A DNA stretch of 64,000 bases, taken from NCBI RefSeq assembly GCF_004117935.1, contig NZ_SDOY01000159.1, positions 1 through 64,000 on the forward strand. The letters run 5' to 3'. Shown piece by piece: positions 49,937 to 58,373 of this stretch. Under the pieces are notes generated by a model, which ran no database searches, was not told the DNA's origin, and worked only from the letters and a program-made list of their open reading frames with translations. How positions within the stretch are numbered: the first letter of the stretch is position 1; each line of letters begins with the position of its first letter. Origin of the DNA: Streptomyces roseicoloratus (GTDB taxonomy: Bacteria; Actinomycetota; Actinomycetes; Streptomycetales; Streptomycetaceae). Position numbers and translations under genes: made by a program.

Positions 49937-51346
49937 GTGGCTCTCCGGCCGCAGCACTCCGTCATCCCCTCCTCAGCACCCGCCCCCGCCCGCTCCGCCC
50001 TCCCCGACGGCGCCGTCGCCCGGCTCGTCGCCGAGGTGAAAGGCGAGGTCTTCCGGCCGGGCGACCCCGGTTACGCGGCCGAGCTCGACGGCTTCAACCT
50101 GATCGGCCGGCACCGCCCCGCGCTCGTCGTGGGCGCCGTCACCGCCGAGGACGTCGCCGCCGCCGTCCGTTTCGGCGCCGGACTCGGGCTGGCCGTCGGC
50201 GTCCACGCCACCGGCCACGGCATCGCGGCGCCCGACGAGGACGCCGTCCTCGTCACCACCCGCCGGATGAACGCCGTCGCCGTCGACCCGGTCGCACGGA
50301 TCGCCCGCGTCGAGGCCGGCGCCCGCTGGCACCAGGTCGTCGCCACCGCCGCGTACCACGGTCTCGCGCCGCTCAACGGCTCCTCGCCCCTCGTCGGCGT
50401 CGTCGGCTACACCCTCGGTGGCGGGCTCGGCCCGCTCGGCCGGCTGTACGGGTACGCCGCCGACCACGTCACCCGCGTCCACCTCGTCACCGCCGACGGC
50501 CGGCACCGGACCGTCACCGCCGCCTCCGACGCCGAGCTGTTCTGGGCACTGCGCGGCGGCAAGGGCAACTTCGGCATCGTCACCGCCCTCGAGTTCGGCC
50601 TCGTTCCCGTCACCCGGCTCTACGGCGGCGGCCTCTCCTTCCCCGGCGCCGAGGCCGCCGCCGTGCTCGACGCCTGGCGGACCTGGACCGCCGGGCTGCC
50701 CGAGACCCTGACCTCCTCGGTCGCCCTGCTCCGGCCGCCCGCCCTCCACCACGTGCCCGACCACCCGGCCGGCGAACTCGCCGTGCACGTCCGGATCGCG
50801 TTCACCGGCACCTGGGAGGACGGCGAAGAGCTGCTGCGCCCGCTGCGCGCGGCGGGCACCCTCCTGGCCGACACCGTCGCCGACATGCCGTACAGCGCGG
50901 TCGCCGAGATCCACCAGGACCCGACCGAGCCCCTGCCGTACCACGAACGGAACGTCGTCCTGCGGGAGTTCGACGAGGGCGCCCTCGCCGCGCTGCTCGC
51001 CGCCGCCGGGCCGGGCAGCGGCTGTACGGACCCGATGGTGGAGCTACGGCACCTGGGCGGGGCGCTGTCCCGGCCGCCCGCCGTCCCCAACGCGGTGGGC
51101 CGCGACGGGGCGTTCACCCTGTCTACGCTGTCGCTGCCGGGCTCGCCCGACGTCGTGCTCGACCGGCTCGCCGCCTGGTCGACCGGGCGCCGATACCTCA
51201 ACTTCCTCGCCGGGCCGGACACGAGCCGGTCGGCTGCCGAGTGCTTCGACCCGGAGACGCTCGCGCGACTGCTGCGCGCGAAGCGGCGGCACGACCCGGA
51301 GAACGTGTTCCGGCTCGGCCACGCGCTGCTCCCCGAACCGGCCTGA
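49937..51346 (+). CDS. FAD-linked oxidase (berberine-bridge-enzyme-like)
   Basis: Flavoprotein oxidase of 469 aa of the PCMH/BBE group. The FAD domain shows GLAVGVHATGHGIAAPDEDA, where the TGHG His could be the covalent flavin attachment, and VGYTLGGGLGPLGRLYGYAA, ending with the BBE C-terminal HDPENVFRLGHALLPEPA. Such enzymes oxidise sugars, alkaloids or polyketide intermediates. The GTG at 49937 follows AAAGGAG. It is followed by an MFS exporter, suggesting a small resistance or secondary-metabolism unit; the neighbouring TTA-containing LuxR may control it. Confidence 0.85.
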   Translation: MALRPQHSVIPSSAPAPARSALPDGAVARLVAEVKGEVFRPGDPGYAAELDGFNLIGRHRPALVVGAVTAEDVAAAVRFGAGLGLAVGVHATGHGIAAPDEDAVLVTTRRMNAVAVDPVARIARVEAGARWHQVVATAAYHGLAPLNGSSPLVGVVGYTLGGGLGPLGRLYGYAADHVTRVHLVTADGRHRTVTAASDAELFWALRGGKGNFGIVTALEFGLVPVTRLYGGGLSFPGAEAAAVLDAWRTWTAGLPETLTSSVALLRPPALHHVPDHPAGELAVHVRIAFTGTWEDGEELLRPLRAAGTLLADTVADMPYSAVAEIHQDPTEPLPYHERNVVLREFDEGALAALLAAAGPGSGCTDPMVELRHLGGALSRPPAVPNAVGRDGAFTLSTLSLPGSPDVVLDRLAAWSTGRRYLNFLAGPDTSRSAAECFDPETLARLLRAKRRHDPENVFRLGHALLPEPA

Positions 51347-51440
51347 ACCGCCCTGAGCCGCCCTCAACACCGCCCTGAACACCGCCCTGAACACCGCTCT
51401 GAACACCGCCCTGAACACCGCCCTGAACACACCGGCCTGA
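51342..51440. repeat. 12-bp tandem repeats starting on the oxidase stop codon
   Basis: The stop region CCTGAACCG is followed by about six CCCTGAACACCG-type units up to about 51440. Confidence 0.85.
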
Positions 51441-51572
51441 ACCAGCCCCGTTCCCGCTCCCGCCGACCCCCTGGGCTCCCCCTCCCGCCAACCCCCATGG
51501 CCCCCACACCTTCCCGCGCCCTCCCGCGCCTCCCCGCGCCTTCACCCCTTCCGTCTCCGTAGGAGGAGACCC

Positions 51573-52976
51573 ATGACCAGCGACCAGGCCGCGCCCACCG
51601 GCCCCCGATCCGTCCCCGGCCGGCCGTCCCCCACCGCCCGCCGGCCCGCTCCCGCCCCCGCCGTCCCCGTCCACGCCTCCCGGTCCGCCGGGCTGCGCTA
51701 CGGCGCGCTGTTCGGGCCCGCCGTCTTCGGCGTCACCGCCGCCGGAGTCGCCCTGCCCGACGTCGCCGGGGCCCTGCACGCCACCCCCGCCACCGCCGCC
51801 TGGGTGCTGACCGCCCACGCCCTCGCCCTCGGTGTCGGCACCGCGCTCTTCGGGCGGCTCGCCGACGCCAGGGGCGTGCGCGTCTCGCTGCTCGTCGGCT
51901 CGCTCGTGCTCGCCGTCGGCGCCGTCGTCTGCCTGTTCGCCCCGGACATCGGCGTCCTCGTCGCGGGCCGCTTCGTGCTCGCCGCCGGGTCCGGTGCCAT
52001 GACCTCCGGCGCACTCGCGCTGACCGCGTCCGCTCCCCCGGCCGACCGGCCCAGGGTGCTCGGCGGGTTCGGCGCCACGATGGCCGTGTTCTCGGCCGGC
52101 GCCACCCTCGCCGGCGGCGTCCTCACCCAGTGGGCGAGCTGGCGGATCGTGCTCGTCCTGCCCGCGCTCTCGCTGCTCGCCGTGCCGCTGTGCCTGCGGG
52201 CCGCCGCGGCCCGGGCCGGCAGCGGCCGCCGTCTCGACCTGCCCGGCGCGGTGCTCCTGACCGTCGCCGCCATGTCCTTCCTGCTGCTCGTGCAGTCGTA
52301 CGCGCTCGGTCTCGCCGGCCCGCTCGTGGCCGGGCTCGCCGTCGCGCTGGCGGGGTCGCTGGTCGGTCTGGTCCGGCGGGTGCGCACCGTGGAGGGCTCG
52401 TTCGTGCCGCGCCGGCTGGTCGCCGACCGGATGTTCCTGCGCGCCTCGCTCACCGGCGCCGGCGCGTACGCGGGCCTGTTCGCCGCCATGTACCTGGTGC
52501 CGCAGATCCTCGTCGGCGGGCACGGATGGAGCGTCCTCGCCGTCGGTACGTGGCTGCTGCCCGGCGCTGTCGCCGGCGCCGTGCTGTCCCGGTTCGCGGG
52601 CCGGTTCGCGGGCGGCCGGGCCGGTTCCGTGCTGCTCGGGCTGATCGCGCTGGCCATGGCCGTCGTCCTGGCCGGGTCGGCCGTCACCGGCAGCCCGGCG
52701 CCGCCGCTCGTCGGCGCCTCGCTCGGCTTCGCCGCGTTCGCGGTCACCCAGGTCGTCACGACCGCCCTGATGTCCACGCACGTCGAGCCGAGTCTGCGGG
52801 GCGGCGCCATGGGTCTGCTCAACCTCGCCTTCTTCGTCGGCGGCGGCGTCGGCAGCGCCACCGCGGGCGCGCTGGTGAAGTCCATGGAGCTGACGGGCGT
52901 GCTCGCGGTCGTCGCCGTCTTCCCGCTGGCCGCGGCCGCGGCCGCGTTCTGGACGGGTGCCGTGACGGCGCCGTGA
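51573..52976 (+). CDS. MFS multidrug exporter
   Basis: Major facilitator of 467 aa with about 12-14 helices. The motif ALFGRLADARGVRVSLLVGS after TM2 and the proline/glycine-rich motif in TM5 (MAVFSAGATLAGGVLTQWAS) are typical of drug:proton antiporters. The N-terminal 40 residues are Pro/Ala-rich and cytosolic. AGGAGGAG precedes the ATG. It lies downstream of the FAD oxidase on the same strand and may export its product. Confidence 0.85.
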   Translation: MTSDQAAPTGPRSVPGRPSPTARRPAPAPAVPVHASRSAGLRYGALFGPAVFGVTAAGVALPDVAGALHATPATAAWVLTAHALALGVGTALFGRLADARGVRVSLLVGSLVLAVGAVVCLFAPDIGVLVAGRFVLAAGSGAMTSGALALTASAPPADRPRVLGGFGATMAVFSAGATLAGGVLTQWASWRIVLVLPALSLLAVPLCLRAAAARAGSGRRLDLPGAVLLTVAAMSFLLLVQSYALGLAGPLVAGLAVALAGSLVGLVRRVRTVEGSFVPRRLVADRMFLRASLTGAGAYAGLFAAMYLVPQILVGGHGWSVLAVGTWLLPGAVAGAVLSRFAGRFAGGRAGSVLLGLIALAMAVVLAGSAVTGSPAPPLVGASLGFAAFAVTQVVTTALMSTHVEPSLRGGAMGLLNLAFFVGGGVGSATAGALVKSMELTGVLAVVAVFPLAAAAAAFWTGAVTAP

Positions 52977-52980
52977 CCGC

Positions 52981-53030
52981 TCCCGCACGGCTCCCGGCGG
53001 CTCCCGGACGGCTCCCGGACGGCTCCCGGA
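52981..53030. repeat. CGGCTCCCGGA tandem repeats after the MFS stop
   Basis: Four to five copies of an 11-12-bp CGGCTCCCGGA unit fill the gap between the exporter stop and an A6 run at 53031. Confidence 0.75.
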
Positions 53031-53039
53031 AAAAAGGGG

Positions 53040-53068
53040 TTGAACGGCGGGCGCAAGGTTCTTAGTGT
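53040..53068 (+). promoter_or_regulatory. Vegetative-type promoter of the small RNA/mini-ORF unit
   Basis: TTGAAC (53040-53045) and TAGTGT (53063-53068) have an exact 17-bp spacer, a good SigA/HrdB-type promoter. Predicted start near 53075. Confidence 0.6.
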
Positions 53069-53101
53069 GTGGGCACACGCGAAAGGAGGTGATCCGAAAA
53101 A

Positions 53102-53140
53102 ATGGTTTCTTTTCGGACTCGTGAGGTGACTGCGGGCTAA
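53102..53140 (+). CDS. 12-residue leader-like peptide ORF
   Basis: Encodes MVSFRTREVTAG behind an unusually long SD (15 nt complementary to 16S rRNA). The last four codons and the stop lie at the base of the RNA stem described for this locus, so a ribosome finishing this ORF would open the outer stem. This resembles attenuation leaders, but there is no gene after it to attenuate. Confidence 0.45.
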   Translation: MVSFRTREVTAG

Positions 53141-53201
53141 GGCCTGCCGTCGCACTCTGTGCACCTCGGCAGGCCCTCTGCCGAACACCACCGCAGTCAC
53201 C

Positions 53202-53285
53202 CGACCCGTGGGCCGCCGGTCAGTCCGGCCGGCTCCCGTCCGAACCTAGGCGGACGGGACCAAGGCCCACGGGTCGTTTGCGTTT
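53202..53285 (+). terminator. Long-stem terminator ending the small RNA unit
   Basis: A perfect 13-bp stem CGACCCGTGGGCC/GGCCCACGGGTCG encloses two hairpins (53215-53229 and CCCGTCCG/CGGACGGG at 53235-53258) and is followed by TTTGCGTTT. Read on the minus strand it could also terminate pdxH. Confidence 0.55.
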
Positions 53286-53352
53286 CCCGGGGCGTCCGCG
53301 TTCCGGGTCGCCGCCGTACCCGCCGACGCCGACGGCGGCGAGAAGCCGTGCT

Positions 53353-54030
53353 TCAGGGCGACAGCCGCTCCACCCGCCAGGTCTCCGCCTCGGGCGTGTC
53401 CCGTACGTAGCGCAGCCGGTCGTGCAGCCGGTTCTCGTGGCCCTGCCAGAACTCCACGGTCTCCGGGACGACCCGGAAGCCGCCCCACTCCGGCGGCACC
53501 GGCACCTGCTCGCGTTCCGGGTAGCGGGCGGCCAGTTCCCCGTACCGGGCGAGCAGCTCGGCCCGCGACTCGATCACCTGGGACTGGTGGCTGGCCCACG
53601 CGCCCAGCTGCGAGCCGTGCGGCCGGGTGCGGAAGTAGGCCACCGTCTCGTCCCGGCCGACGCGGGCGGCGCGGCCGGTGACGATGACCTGCCGGGCCAG
53701 CGGGTGCCAGGGGAAGAGCAGCGCGACGTACGGGTTGGCGTCCAGCTCGCGGCCCTTGCGGGAGCCGTAGTTGGTGAAGAAGACGAAGCCGGCCGCGTCG
53801 TAGTGCTTGAGCAGCACCGTGCGGGAGGACGGGCGGCCGTCGGGGGTGGCGGTGGAGACGACCATCGCGTTCGGCTCGTGGATCGCCGGACTCGCGGCGG
53901 TCTCCTTGAACCAGCGCGCGAACTGTTCGACCGGTTCGGGTGCGAGGTCGGCCACGGTGAGCTCCATGGTCCGGTACTGCTCGCGCATGTCGGCGGGGTC
54001 GAGAGCGTCGGGATCGAGAGCGTCGGTCAC
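53353..54030 (-). CDS. pdxH: Pyridoxamine 5'-phosphate oxidase
   Basis: Makes pyridoxal 5'-phosphate from pyridoxamine or pyridoxine phosphate using FMN. Conserved FMN/substrate segments are RTVLLKHYDAAGFVFFTNYG, LLFPWHPLARQVIVTGRAAR, RPHGSQLGAWASHQSQ and the C-terminal ENRLHDRLRYVRD. Length (225 aa) fits the family. GTG at 54030 is chosen; ATG at 54048 would add six residues. It is divergent from citrate synthase with a repeat-rich gap. Confidence 0.92.
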   Translation of the reverse strand: MTDALDPDALDPADMREQYRTMELTVADLAPEPVEQFARWFKETAASPAIHEPNAMVVSTATPDGRPSSRTVLLKHYDAAGFVFFTNYGSRKGRELDANPYVALLFPWHPLARQVIVTGRAARVGRDETVAYFRTRPHGSQLGAWASHQSQVIESRAELLARYGELAARYPEREQVPVPPEWGGFRVVPETVEFWQGHENRLHDRLRYVRDTPEAETWRVERLSP

Positions 54031-54060
54031 GGACCCATCCTGCCGCATCGATCACGGGGG

Positions 54061-54120
54061 CCGTCCGCCGCCTCGAGCCCGCCGTCCGCCGCCTCGAGCC
54101 CGCCGTCCGCCGCCTCGGGC
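54061..54120. repeat. 21-bp tandem repeats upstream of pdxH
   Basis: CCGTCCGCCGCCTCGAGCCCG occurs at 54061-54081 and 54082-54102, with a diverged third copy to 54120. Confidence 0.85.
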
Positions 54121-54338
54121 GCCTGCCGCCGGGCCACGGGTCGCCTGGCCGCCCGGGCCACGGGCCACGGCCGGTCGCTCGCGCAGAGGTTCAGTCTGCC
54201 CGGCACGGCGTGCCGTTAACCCTTCCTCGCCGGAACGGCGCACTGTGCCGGATGTCACGCTTCCCCGCATCATCGGAACCGTACAGACTCATGCGCTGGA
54301 TCCCTGTTGCGTCCCACCAAGACCACCGGTCGAATGAT

Positions 54339-54351
54339 TGATCATCGATCA
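54339..54351. promoter_or_regulatory. Dyad upstream of citrate synthase
   Basis: TGATCATCGATCA is a 13-bp palindrome 43 bp upstream of the citrate synthase start, within an AT-richer promoter region. Confidence 0.35.
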
Positions 54352-54393
54352 GCCGTTCTCCACGACTGATCCTCATTGCTGGAGGAGCCGCCC

Positions 54394-55494
54394 ATGTCCG
54401 ACTTCGTACCCGGGCTCGAAGGAGTCGTCGCGTTCGAGACGGAGATCGCCGAACCCGACAAGGAGGGCGGCGCCCTTCGCTACCGCGGGGTCGACATCGA
54501 GGACCTGGTCGGTCACGTCTCCTTCGGCAACGTGTGGGGCCTGCTGGTCGACGGTGCGTTCAACCCGGGTCTGCCGGCGGCCGAGCCGTTCCCGATCCCG
54601 GTGCACTCCGGTGACATCCGCGTCGACGTGCAGTCCGCGCTCGCCATGCTCGCGCCGGTCTGGGGACTCAAACCGCTCCTGGACATCTCCGCCGAGCAGG
54701 CCCGTGACGACCTCGCCCGCGCCGCCGTCATGGCACTGTCCTACGTCGCCCAGTCGGCGCGCGGCCAGGGCCTGCCGATGGTGCCGCAACGCGAGATCGA
54801 CAAGGCGCAGTCCATCGTCGAGCGGTTCATGATCCGCTGGCGCGGCGAGCCGGACCCGAAGCACGTCAAGGCCGTCGACGCCTACTGGACCTCGGCCGCC
54901 GAGCACGGCATGAACGCCTCCACCTTCACCGCCCGCGTCATCGCCTCCACCGGCGCGGACGTGGCCGCGGCCCTGTCCGGCGCCGTCGGCGCCATGTCCG
55001 GCCCGCTGCACGGCGGCGCGCCGTCCCGCGTCCTCGGCATGATCGAGGAGATCGAGCGGACCGGCGACGCGACGGCCTACGTGAAGCAGGCCCTCGACAA
55101 GGGCGAGCGGCTGATGGGCTTCGGCCACCGCGTGTACCGCGCCGAGGACCCCCGCGCCCGCGTCCTGCGCCGTACGGCCAAGGAGCTCGCGGCGCCGCGC
55201 TTCGAGGTCGCCGAGGCGCTGGAGAAGGCGGCCCTGGAGGAGCTGCACAACCGCCGGCCCGACCGGGTCCTCGCCACCAACGTCGAGTTCTGGGCGGCGA
55301 TCGTCCTCGACTTCGCCGAGGTCCCGGCGCACATGTTCACGTCGATGTTCACCTGCGCCCGTACGGCGGGCTGGTCGGCGCACATCCTGGAGCAGAAGCG
55401 CACCGGCCGCCTCGTCCGCCCGTCGGCCCGCTACACGGGCCCCGGCCAGCGGGACCCGCGCGAGATCGAGGGCTACGGCGACATCACCGGCTGA
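54394..55494 (+). CDS. citA: Citrate synthase
   Basis: Condenses oxaloacetate and acetyl-CoA at entry to the TCA cycle. The 366-aa protein shows LRYRGVDIEDLVGHVSFGNV, the catalytic His segments MSGPLHGGAPSRVLGM and RLMGFGHRVYRAEDPRARVL, and a C-terminal RPSARYTGPGQR. GGAGGAG precedes the ATG. The symbol follows the Streptomyces major citrate synthase by memory of gene order; a 2-methylcitrate synthase role cannot be excluded from sequence. Confidence 0.9.
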   Translation: MSDFVPGLEGVVAFETEIAEPDKEGGALRYRGVDIEDLVGHVSFGNVWGLLVDGAFNPGLPAAEPFPIPVHSGDIRVDVQSALAMLAPVWGLKPLLDISAEQARDDLARAAVMALSYVAQSARGQGLPMVPQREIDKAQSIVERFMIRWRGEPDPKHVKAVDAYWTSAAEHGMNASTFTARVIASTGADVAAALSGAVGAMSGPLHGGAPSRVLGMIEEIERTGDATAYVKQALDKGERLMGFGHRVYRAEDPRARVLRRTAKELAAPRFEVAEALEKAALEELHNRRPDRVLATNVEFWAAIVLDFAEVPAHMFTSMFTCARTAGWSAHILEQKRTGRLVRPSARYTGPGQRDPREIEGYGDITG

Positions 55495-55710
55495 CACTCC
55501 GCGCCGGCGACGTCACCGGCCGTCCGGCCCGCCCCGCCGGACGACATCACCAGCCGGCCCTCCCCGGCCGGGAGCACCGGCCGGGGAGGGGTCGCCGGTG
55601 AGGAGCGCGACAAGGACGGCCGCGCCGGCCGGCGCCTTCCCGCCCGGGACGGCCTCGCCGGCCGGCCGTCCCCGCCGCACCCGCTACGCCGACATCGCCG
55701 GCCGGCCGTT
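55480..55710. repeat. Echo repeats between citrate synthase and oxygenase stops
   Basis: GACATCACCGG, from the citrate synthase 3' end, recurs in modified form at about 55508 and 55539, and CGCCGGCCGGCCGT, from the convergent oxygenase 3' end, recurs near 55660. The gap has no gene. Confidence 0.55.
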
Positions 55711-56715
55711 CCTGACCAGCAGGTCCGCGTGGTGGCGGGCCGCCGCGAGCGGGTGGGCGCGCAGCTTGCCCTTCAGCTCGTTGAGGCCGTACTCGGCGAA
55801 CAGCGGGTTCACCGGGTCGGCGGTCACGCCGGGCGCGGCGGCGGCGTACGGGAAGTCCAGCGGGGTGATCCGGGCGTCGAGGCGCGGGTTGTAGAAGAAC
55901 GGGACGGAGAACCGTTCCGTCGCCCCGGGCGGCGACACCACGCGGTGGTTGGTGGCGACGAGATAGCCGTTCGTCGCCACCTCGAGGAGCTCGCCCAGGT
56001 TCACGACGAACGCGCCCGGCAGCGGCGGCACGTCGTGGAAGAGTCCGTCCTCCCGCTCGACCTGGAGCCCGCCCACCTGGTCCTGCAGGAGCAGGGTGAG
56101 GAAGCCGTAGTCCTTGTGCGCGCCGACGCCCTGGTCGTCGCCCTCGCCGCTGCTTCCGGGGTAGCGGACCAGCTTGAGGTGCGGGTGGGCGCGGGCGCCG
56201 AAGACGTCGTCGTAGAAGTCGGGCGCGGCGCCGATGGACGCGAGCAGCTCGTGCAGCAGGCGCTCGGCGACGCCGGACAGCCGCTCGATCCAGTTGAGCG
56301 CCGCGAGGCGCAGCTCGGGCAGCCGCTCGGGCCACTGGTTGGGCCCCTGCAGCCACCAGTACGGCGGCTCGCCCGGCGCCGGTACGTGCGCGGGCCGCTC
56401 GGCCCCGATGTCCAGCTGGTCCCGCCAGTCCCGGGCCCCGCCGGTGCGCTCGTCGCCGATGCGGGTGTAGCCGCGGAAGTGCGGTGAGTTCGTGGTGTCG
56501 AGCGCGAGCCGGTCGCCCTCGGGCAACGCGAAGAACGCGTGCATCGCGTCGGTCAGCGCCCGGGTCTCGGCCTCGGTCACACCGTGCCCGACGAGCTGGA
56601 AGAAGCCCACGTCATGGGCGGCGGAGTGGAGCTGCGCGTGCAGCAGCCGGCGGGCCTGGGGCCCGCGGTCGGCGGCGGCGAGGTCGACGATGGGAAGCTG
56701 CGAGGGGTAACTCAT
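55684..56715 (-). CDS. 2-oxoglutarate/Fe(II)-dependent oxygenase (IPNS-like)
   Basis: Non-haem iron oxygenase of 343 aa of the isopenicillin-N-synthase/gibberellin-oxidase group. The N-terminal DIOX_N domain reads LPIVDLAAADRGPQARRLLH. Iron ligands are His and Asp in GAHKDYGFLTLLLQD and the distal His in VATNHRVVSP; the co-substrate arginine lies in ERFSVPFFYNP. Substrate unknown. The ATG at 56715 lies in a promoter region without recognisable operators. It converges on citrate synthase. Confidence 0.87.
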   Translation of the reverse strand: MSYPSQLPIVDLAAADRGPQARRLLHAQLHSAAHDVGFFQLVGHGVTEAETRALTDAMHAFFALPEGDRLALDTTNSPHFRGYTRIGDERTGGARDWRDQLDIGAERPAHVPAPGEPPYWWLQGPNQWPERLPELRLAALNWIERLSGVAERLLHELLASIGAAPDFYDDVFGARAHPHLKLVRYPGSSGEGDDQGVGAHKDYGFLTLLLQDQVGGLQVEREDGLFHDVPPLPGAFVVNLGELLEVATNGYLVATNHRVVSPPGATERFSVPFFYNPRLDARITPLDFPYAAAAPGVTADPVNPLFAEYGLNELKGKLRAHPLAAARHHADLLVRNGRPAMSA

Positions 56716-57021
56716 GATGTGCGTCCGCGGTGGGTGTACGGCGCCCGGTGCGACGCGGGGGTGTGCGTCCTGCCGGGCGGTGGGGTGGGCGGGCCGGGGA
56801 TCGGCGCCGACCGGTTCCGGGTCAGCGCCGGCCGGGACAGCCCATGCTCGCGACGCGGAGCAGGTCCACGTGGCGACGACGTACGAGCGAAAGCATGCGA
56901 CCAGCGTACTGCGCGCCCGCCTCCCGGGACGTGGCGCGCGTCACTTCGCGGGCGGGTCCCGGCGGTACCGCCCCGAAGGGCCTGCCCGGCCGCGGACCGG
57001 GCCGGTCCGGAGCCCGCCGGG
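56716..57021. other. Gene-free stretch between oxygenase and TetR genes
   Basis: I see no gene or strong motif. A minus-strand -10-like TACGCT near 56910 could serve the oxygenase, giving a leader of about 190 nt. Confidence 0.3.
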
Positions 57022-57600
57022 TCAGCCCAGGGCCTCGTCCAGGAGGCGGGTCCACTGGGCGACGACGCGTTCGCGGCGGGCGCGGTCGTCGGTCAGGAGG
57101 GTGGCGAGGCCGAGGCCGCGGGCCATGTCGAGAAGGCCCTGGACGGACTCGCGGACGCCCGGGCGGGACTCGTCGGCGCCGAGGAGCTGGACGGCGATGC
57201 GGTGCGAATCGCGGCCCACGCGGGCCTCCAGCTCGGTGACGCGGGGCCGCAGCTGCTCCTCGTTGGAGGCGGCGACCCACAGGTGGAGGGCGGCGCGGAA
57301 GAGCGGGCCGGTGTAGAGGTCGACGAGGGCGGCGACCACCGCCCGGCGGTCCTGGGTGGGGAGCGTCCGCAGCGCCTGGGAGCGTTCCTCCGCCACGTAC
57401 TCGACGGCCGCCGTGAACAGGTCCTCCCGGGTCGGGAAGTGGTGCTGGGCGGCGCCCCGGGACACCCCGGCGCGTTCCGCCACCACCGCGACGGTGGAGC
57501 CCGCCCAGCCGCGCTCGGCCAGGCAGGCCACCGCCGCCTCCAGGAGCCGCTGCCGGGTGGCGCGGCTCCTGTCCTGCTTCGGGCCGGTCAGAGCCGCCAC
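57022..57600 (-). CDS. TetR-family transcriptional regulator
   Basis: Repressor of 192 aa. The HTH domain reads RQRLLEAAVACLAERGWAGS and VAERAGVSRGAAQHHFPTRE. The C-terminal ligand domain is not assignable. Its GTG start lies inside the enoyl-CoA hydratase gene (13-bp overlap), so it is the last gene of the 4CL-ECH-TetR operon and probably senses an aromatic or acyl-CoA. None of the shared palindromes lies upstream of this operon. Confidence 0.85.
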   Translation of the reverse strand: MAALTGPKQDRSRATRQRLLEAAVACLAERGWAGSTVAVVAERAGVSRGAAQHHFPTREDLFTAAVEYVAEERSQALRTLPTQDRRAVVAALVDLYTGPLFRAALHLWVAASNEEQLRPRVTELEARVGRDSHRIAVQLLGADESRPGVRESVQGLLDMARGLGLATLLTDDRARRERVVAQWTRLLDEALG

Positions 57601-58373
57601 ATCGGGTCCCGTCGTTCGAGGAAGGCCGTCATCCCTTCGCGTGCCTCGGCCGAGGCGAACAGCGAGGCCGACAACTGCACCAGCTCCTCCGCCTCGCGTT
57701 CGAAGGTGTCCAGGACTTTAGCCGTGACCAGCCGCTTCGCCTCACGCAGCCCCTGCGGGGAGCCCTGCCGCAGCCCGTCGAGGATCCGCTCGCGGTCGGC
57801 GAGCGGCGCCGTCACCAGGCCCATCGCCAGCGCCTCCGCCGTGCCGAAGCGCTCGCCCGTCAGGTAGTACCGCGCCGCCGCCCGCGGTTCGAGCCGGGGC
57901 AGCAGCGTCAGCGAGATCACCGCGGGCGCCACCCCGATCCGTACCTCGGTGAGGGCGAAGTCCGAGTCCTCCGAGGCGAGCACGACGTCGCACGCGCCGA
58001 GGAGGCCGAGTCCGCCGGCCCGGGCGTGGCCGTCGACGACGCCCACGACCGGTTTCGGTAGCTCGACGACCTGCCGGAGCAGGTCCACGAAGGCGTACGG
58101 CCCGGGCGGGGCCTTCAGGTCGGCGCCCGCGCTGAAGGTGCCGCCCGTGTGGGTGAGGACCACCGCCCGGACCGCCGGGTCCTTGCCGCACGCGGTGAGC
58201 GCGTCGGCGAGCTCGGCGACCAGCGGGGCGGAGAGCGCGTTGCGGTTGGCCGGGGAGTCCAGGGTGAGCGTGGCGACGCCCCGGTCGTGCGCGGTGCCGA
58301 CGAGGCGCGTGCGCGGCTCCCCGGCGTTCGTACGCGGCTTCTCGGCGTTCGTGCGCTGTCCCTCACGGCTCAT
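57588..58373 (-). CDS. Enoyl-CoA hydratase/isomerase family protein
   Basis: Crotonase-fold protein of 261 aa. Oxyanion segments are GTFSAGADLKAPPGPYAFVD and VDGHARAGGLGLLGACDVVL; a downstream EVRIGVAPAVISLTLLPRL matches the family. The N-terminus contains RTNAEKPRTNAGEPRTR repeats. It is preceded by a 41-bp duplicated coupling junction with the 4CL gene and overlaps the TetR gene. It likely hydrates the CoA-thioester made by the ligase (cinnamoyl- or feruloyl-CoA type). Confidence 0.86.
   Translation of the reverse strand: MSREGQRTNAEKPRTNAGEPRTRLVGTAHDRGVATLTLDSPANRNALSAPLVAELADALTACGKDPAVRAVVLTHTGGTFSAGADLKAPPGPYAFVDLLRQVVELPKPVVGVVDGHARAGGLGLLGACDVVLASEDSDFALTEVRIGVAPAVISLTLLPRLEPRAAARYYLTGERFGTAEALAMGLVTAPLADRERILDGLRQGSPQGLREAKRLVTAKVLDTFEREAEELVQLSASLFASAEAREGMTAFLERRDPMWRL

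Larger units (their letters stand above)
53075..53290 (+). ncRNA. Candidate structured RNA with embedded 12-codon ORF
   Basis: The transcript would carry: a 15-nt perfect complement to the 16S 3' end (GAAAGGAGGTGATCC, 53081-53095); ORF 53102-53140; an outer 10-bp stem GTGACTGCGG/CCGCAGTCAC (53126-53135 with 53191-53200) whose left arm is the last codons of the ORF; a 9-bp stem GGCCTGCCG/CGGCAGGCC (53141-53149 with 53167-53175); a competing stem CGGCAG/CTGCCG (53167-53172 with 53178-53183); and a second domain closed by a 13-bp stem (53202-53214 with 53264-53276) containing two hairpins. No plus-strand gene follows. I cannot match it to a named RNA family. Confidence 0.55.

Noticed and set aside
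57022..57600. The TetR gene as the regulator of the CTGACG palindrome regulon.
   Set aside because: It sits 30 kb away in an operon without the motif; assignment would be guesswork.
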